Shown: positions 63,421-64,000 of the stretch, piece by piece
How the letters are laid out: each line of letters starts with the position of its first letter
Position numbering within the stretch: the stretch's first letter is position 1
Assembly: GCA_022564295.1 (NCBI GenBank)
Contig: JADFLR010000001.1
Span: 186,001-250,000 of the forward strand
From: Bacteroidota bacterium
GTDB lineage: Bacteria > Bacteroidota > Ignavibacteria > Ignavibacteriales > Ignavibacteriaceae
DNA: 64,000 nt
Reading direction: 5' to 3'
The notes under the pieces: generated by a model
The model's database searches: none
The model's input: only the letters and a program-made list of their open reading frames with translations
What the model was told of the DNA's origin: nothing
Made by a program: the position numbers and the translations under genes

Positions 63421-64000
63421 CTTAAAAAGAAATATTCACATAACAATAAAAGGCAGATATTCAGGTTGATCCCAACAGACACTGGTAAGATAATTATTGA
63501 AGAAAGAGATATTGAAAAGAAACTGGCTTATTTTAATTGTCTTCATATTGATAGGGGGAAAAAGATATTTAAACATTTGCAGCTTGATGAAAAATTCTGG
63601 TTGGGGATAGAAGCAATTTACAATGATGTGATATTTTTTCATAAATTTGTTAAACCCGATCTTCCACAGCACAACGGAATAATTGCTTACGATATTAATC
63701 ACAAACGAACAATATGGGAAAATAAAAACCGTACTTTTTTATTTGTTAAAGATGAAAAAATCTATGCCTTCCAGCAAAGGTTTGAAGACAGAGAATTTGT
63801 AACCCTGAATTATTTAACTGGTGAAGTGATTGATGAATTGGGAATTGATTCGGATGCGATTAATTTATTGCGTGAAGACGCAATCAATTCGGAAGACTTC
63901 AGCGGTTACCATTTTCCCGGTTCGTTTGGTAAAAATTTCTTTGGTGAACAGAGAGAGAATGAAATATTAAGCAAACTCCACGAAGAACATAAAATCACCG
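63415..64000 (+). CDS. DUF4905 domain protein, 3' end cut by window edge
   Basis: An open frame from ATG 63415 runs off the window after 195 codons. It starts MKLKKKYSHNNKRQIFRLIP and has IEERDIEKKLAYF, WLGIEAIYNDVIFFHKF, GIIAYDINHKRTIWEN and YLTGEVIDELG, which resemble DUF4905 beta-propeller-like proteins of Bacteroidota. There is no signal peptide in the visible part. The start codon lies inside the last palindrome of repeat copy C. Function unknown. Confidence 0.65.
   Translation, partial: MKLKKKYSHNNKRQIFRLIPTDTGKIIIEERDIEKKLAYFNCLHIDRGKKIFKHLQLDEKFWLGIEAIYNDVIFFHKFVKPDLPQHNGIIAYDINHKRTIWENKNRTFLFVKDEKIYAFQQRFEDREFVTLNYLTGEVIDELGIDSDAINLLREDAINSEDFSGYHFPGSFGKNFFGEQRENEILSKLHEEHKIT

Overview
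The window looks like chromosomal DNA of a low-GC member of the Ignavibacteria (Bacteroidota/Chlorobiota group), probably from a genome assembled from a community. Three things point there: a GWxTD-type secreted protein (8823-10097), type IX secretion C-terminal sorting domains of the NPFNPST kind on two proteins (48093-50153 and 59392-60849), and envelope genes of a Gram-negative cell (LptE, KDO transferase, Omp85, MlaEFD). Most genes lack clear Shine-Dalgarno sites. No tRNA, rRNA, CRISPR array, transposase or phage gene was seen. The class assignment is by eye.

Layout. 2-5170: envelope and surface-sugar genes (truncated lptE, a processive family 2 glycosyltransferase, a TPR protein, an alkyladenine glycosylase, a family 9 glycosyltransferase, a DUF3108 protein). 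5352-10097: CPBP protease, zinc-ribbon DUF2007 protein, cdsA, rimO, GWxTD protein, then a terminator. 10328-16040: PfkB sugar kinase, Omp85 protein, a large GAF-domain protein of unknown role, and a CDGSH iron-sulfur gene broken by a frameshift. 16175-21132: UbiA-type prenyltransferase, rnhB, yraN, and a TRAP transporter whose binding-protein gene faces its two permease genes. 21585-27103: mlaE-mlaF-mlaD and uvrA. 27268-35899: a glycosidase fused to a degenerate peptidase-like domain, a stand-alone TrpF homologue, an MDR oxidoreductase, an S46 dipeptidyl-peptidase, a DUF2459 protein, an exported isoaspartyl peptidase and a DinB protein. 35972-47273, mostly minus strand: KDO transferase with a family 9 glycosyltransferase, fructose-bisphosphatase, a two-gene ABC exporter, serS and leuS. 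47452-54159, minus strand: a three-domain sensor kinase, its response regulator, a large FG-GAP/UnbV/PKD protein with a T9SS tail and a small exported protein. 54764-64000: a lipoprotein, priA, two adjacent disrupted genes (a beta-propeller protein and a T9SS-tailed amidase), a Yip1 protein, tryptophanase and a truncated DUF4905 protein.

The least expected content is between genes. An imperfect intergenic element of about 80-120 bp occurs at least five times (18025-18144, 54628-54718 and 63328-63420 on plus; 5226-5320 and 54373-54450 on minus). It has a conserved AAATTATAA-type 3' part ending in an ATGAAA, and in two copies that ATG is the start codon of the next gene. Two other repeat families are present: a GTCATTCTGAACG-type repeat, and a hairpin built on AAGTGCyrGTCACCTT whose two copies bracket the two adjacent broken genes.

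Three genes are interrupted by single small changes: a missing T in a T-run at 15716-15719, a shift in an AT run at 58984-58993, and an in-frame TGA at 59788. Reads are needed to separate real decay from assembly error. No intact and clearly novel multi-gene system is visible. The best candidates for something undescribed are the five-copy element with its embedded start codons, the peptidase-like/glycosidase fusion at 27268-29574, and the orphan GAF protein.
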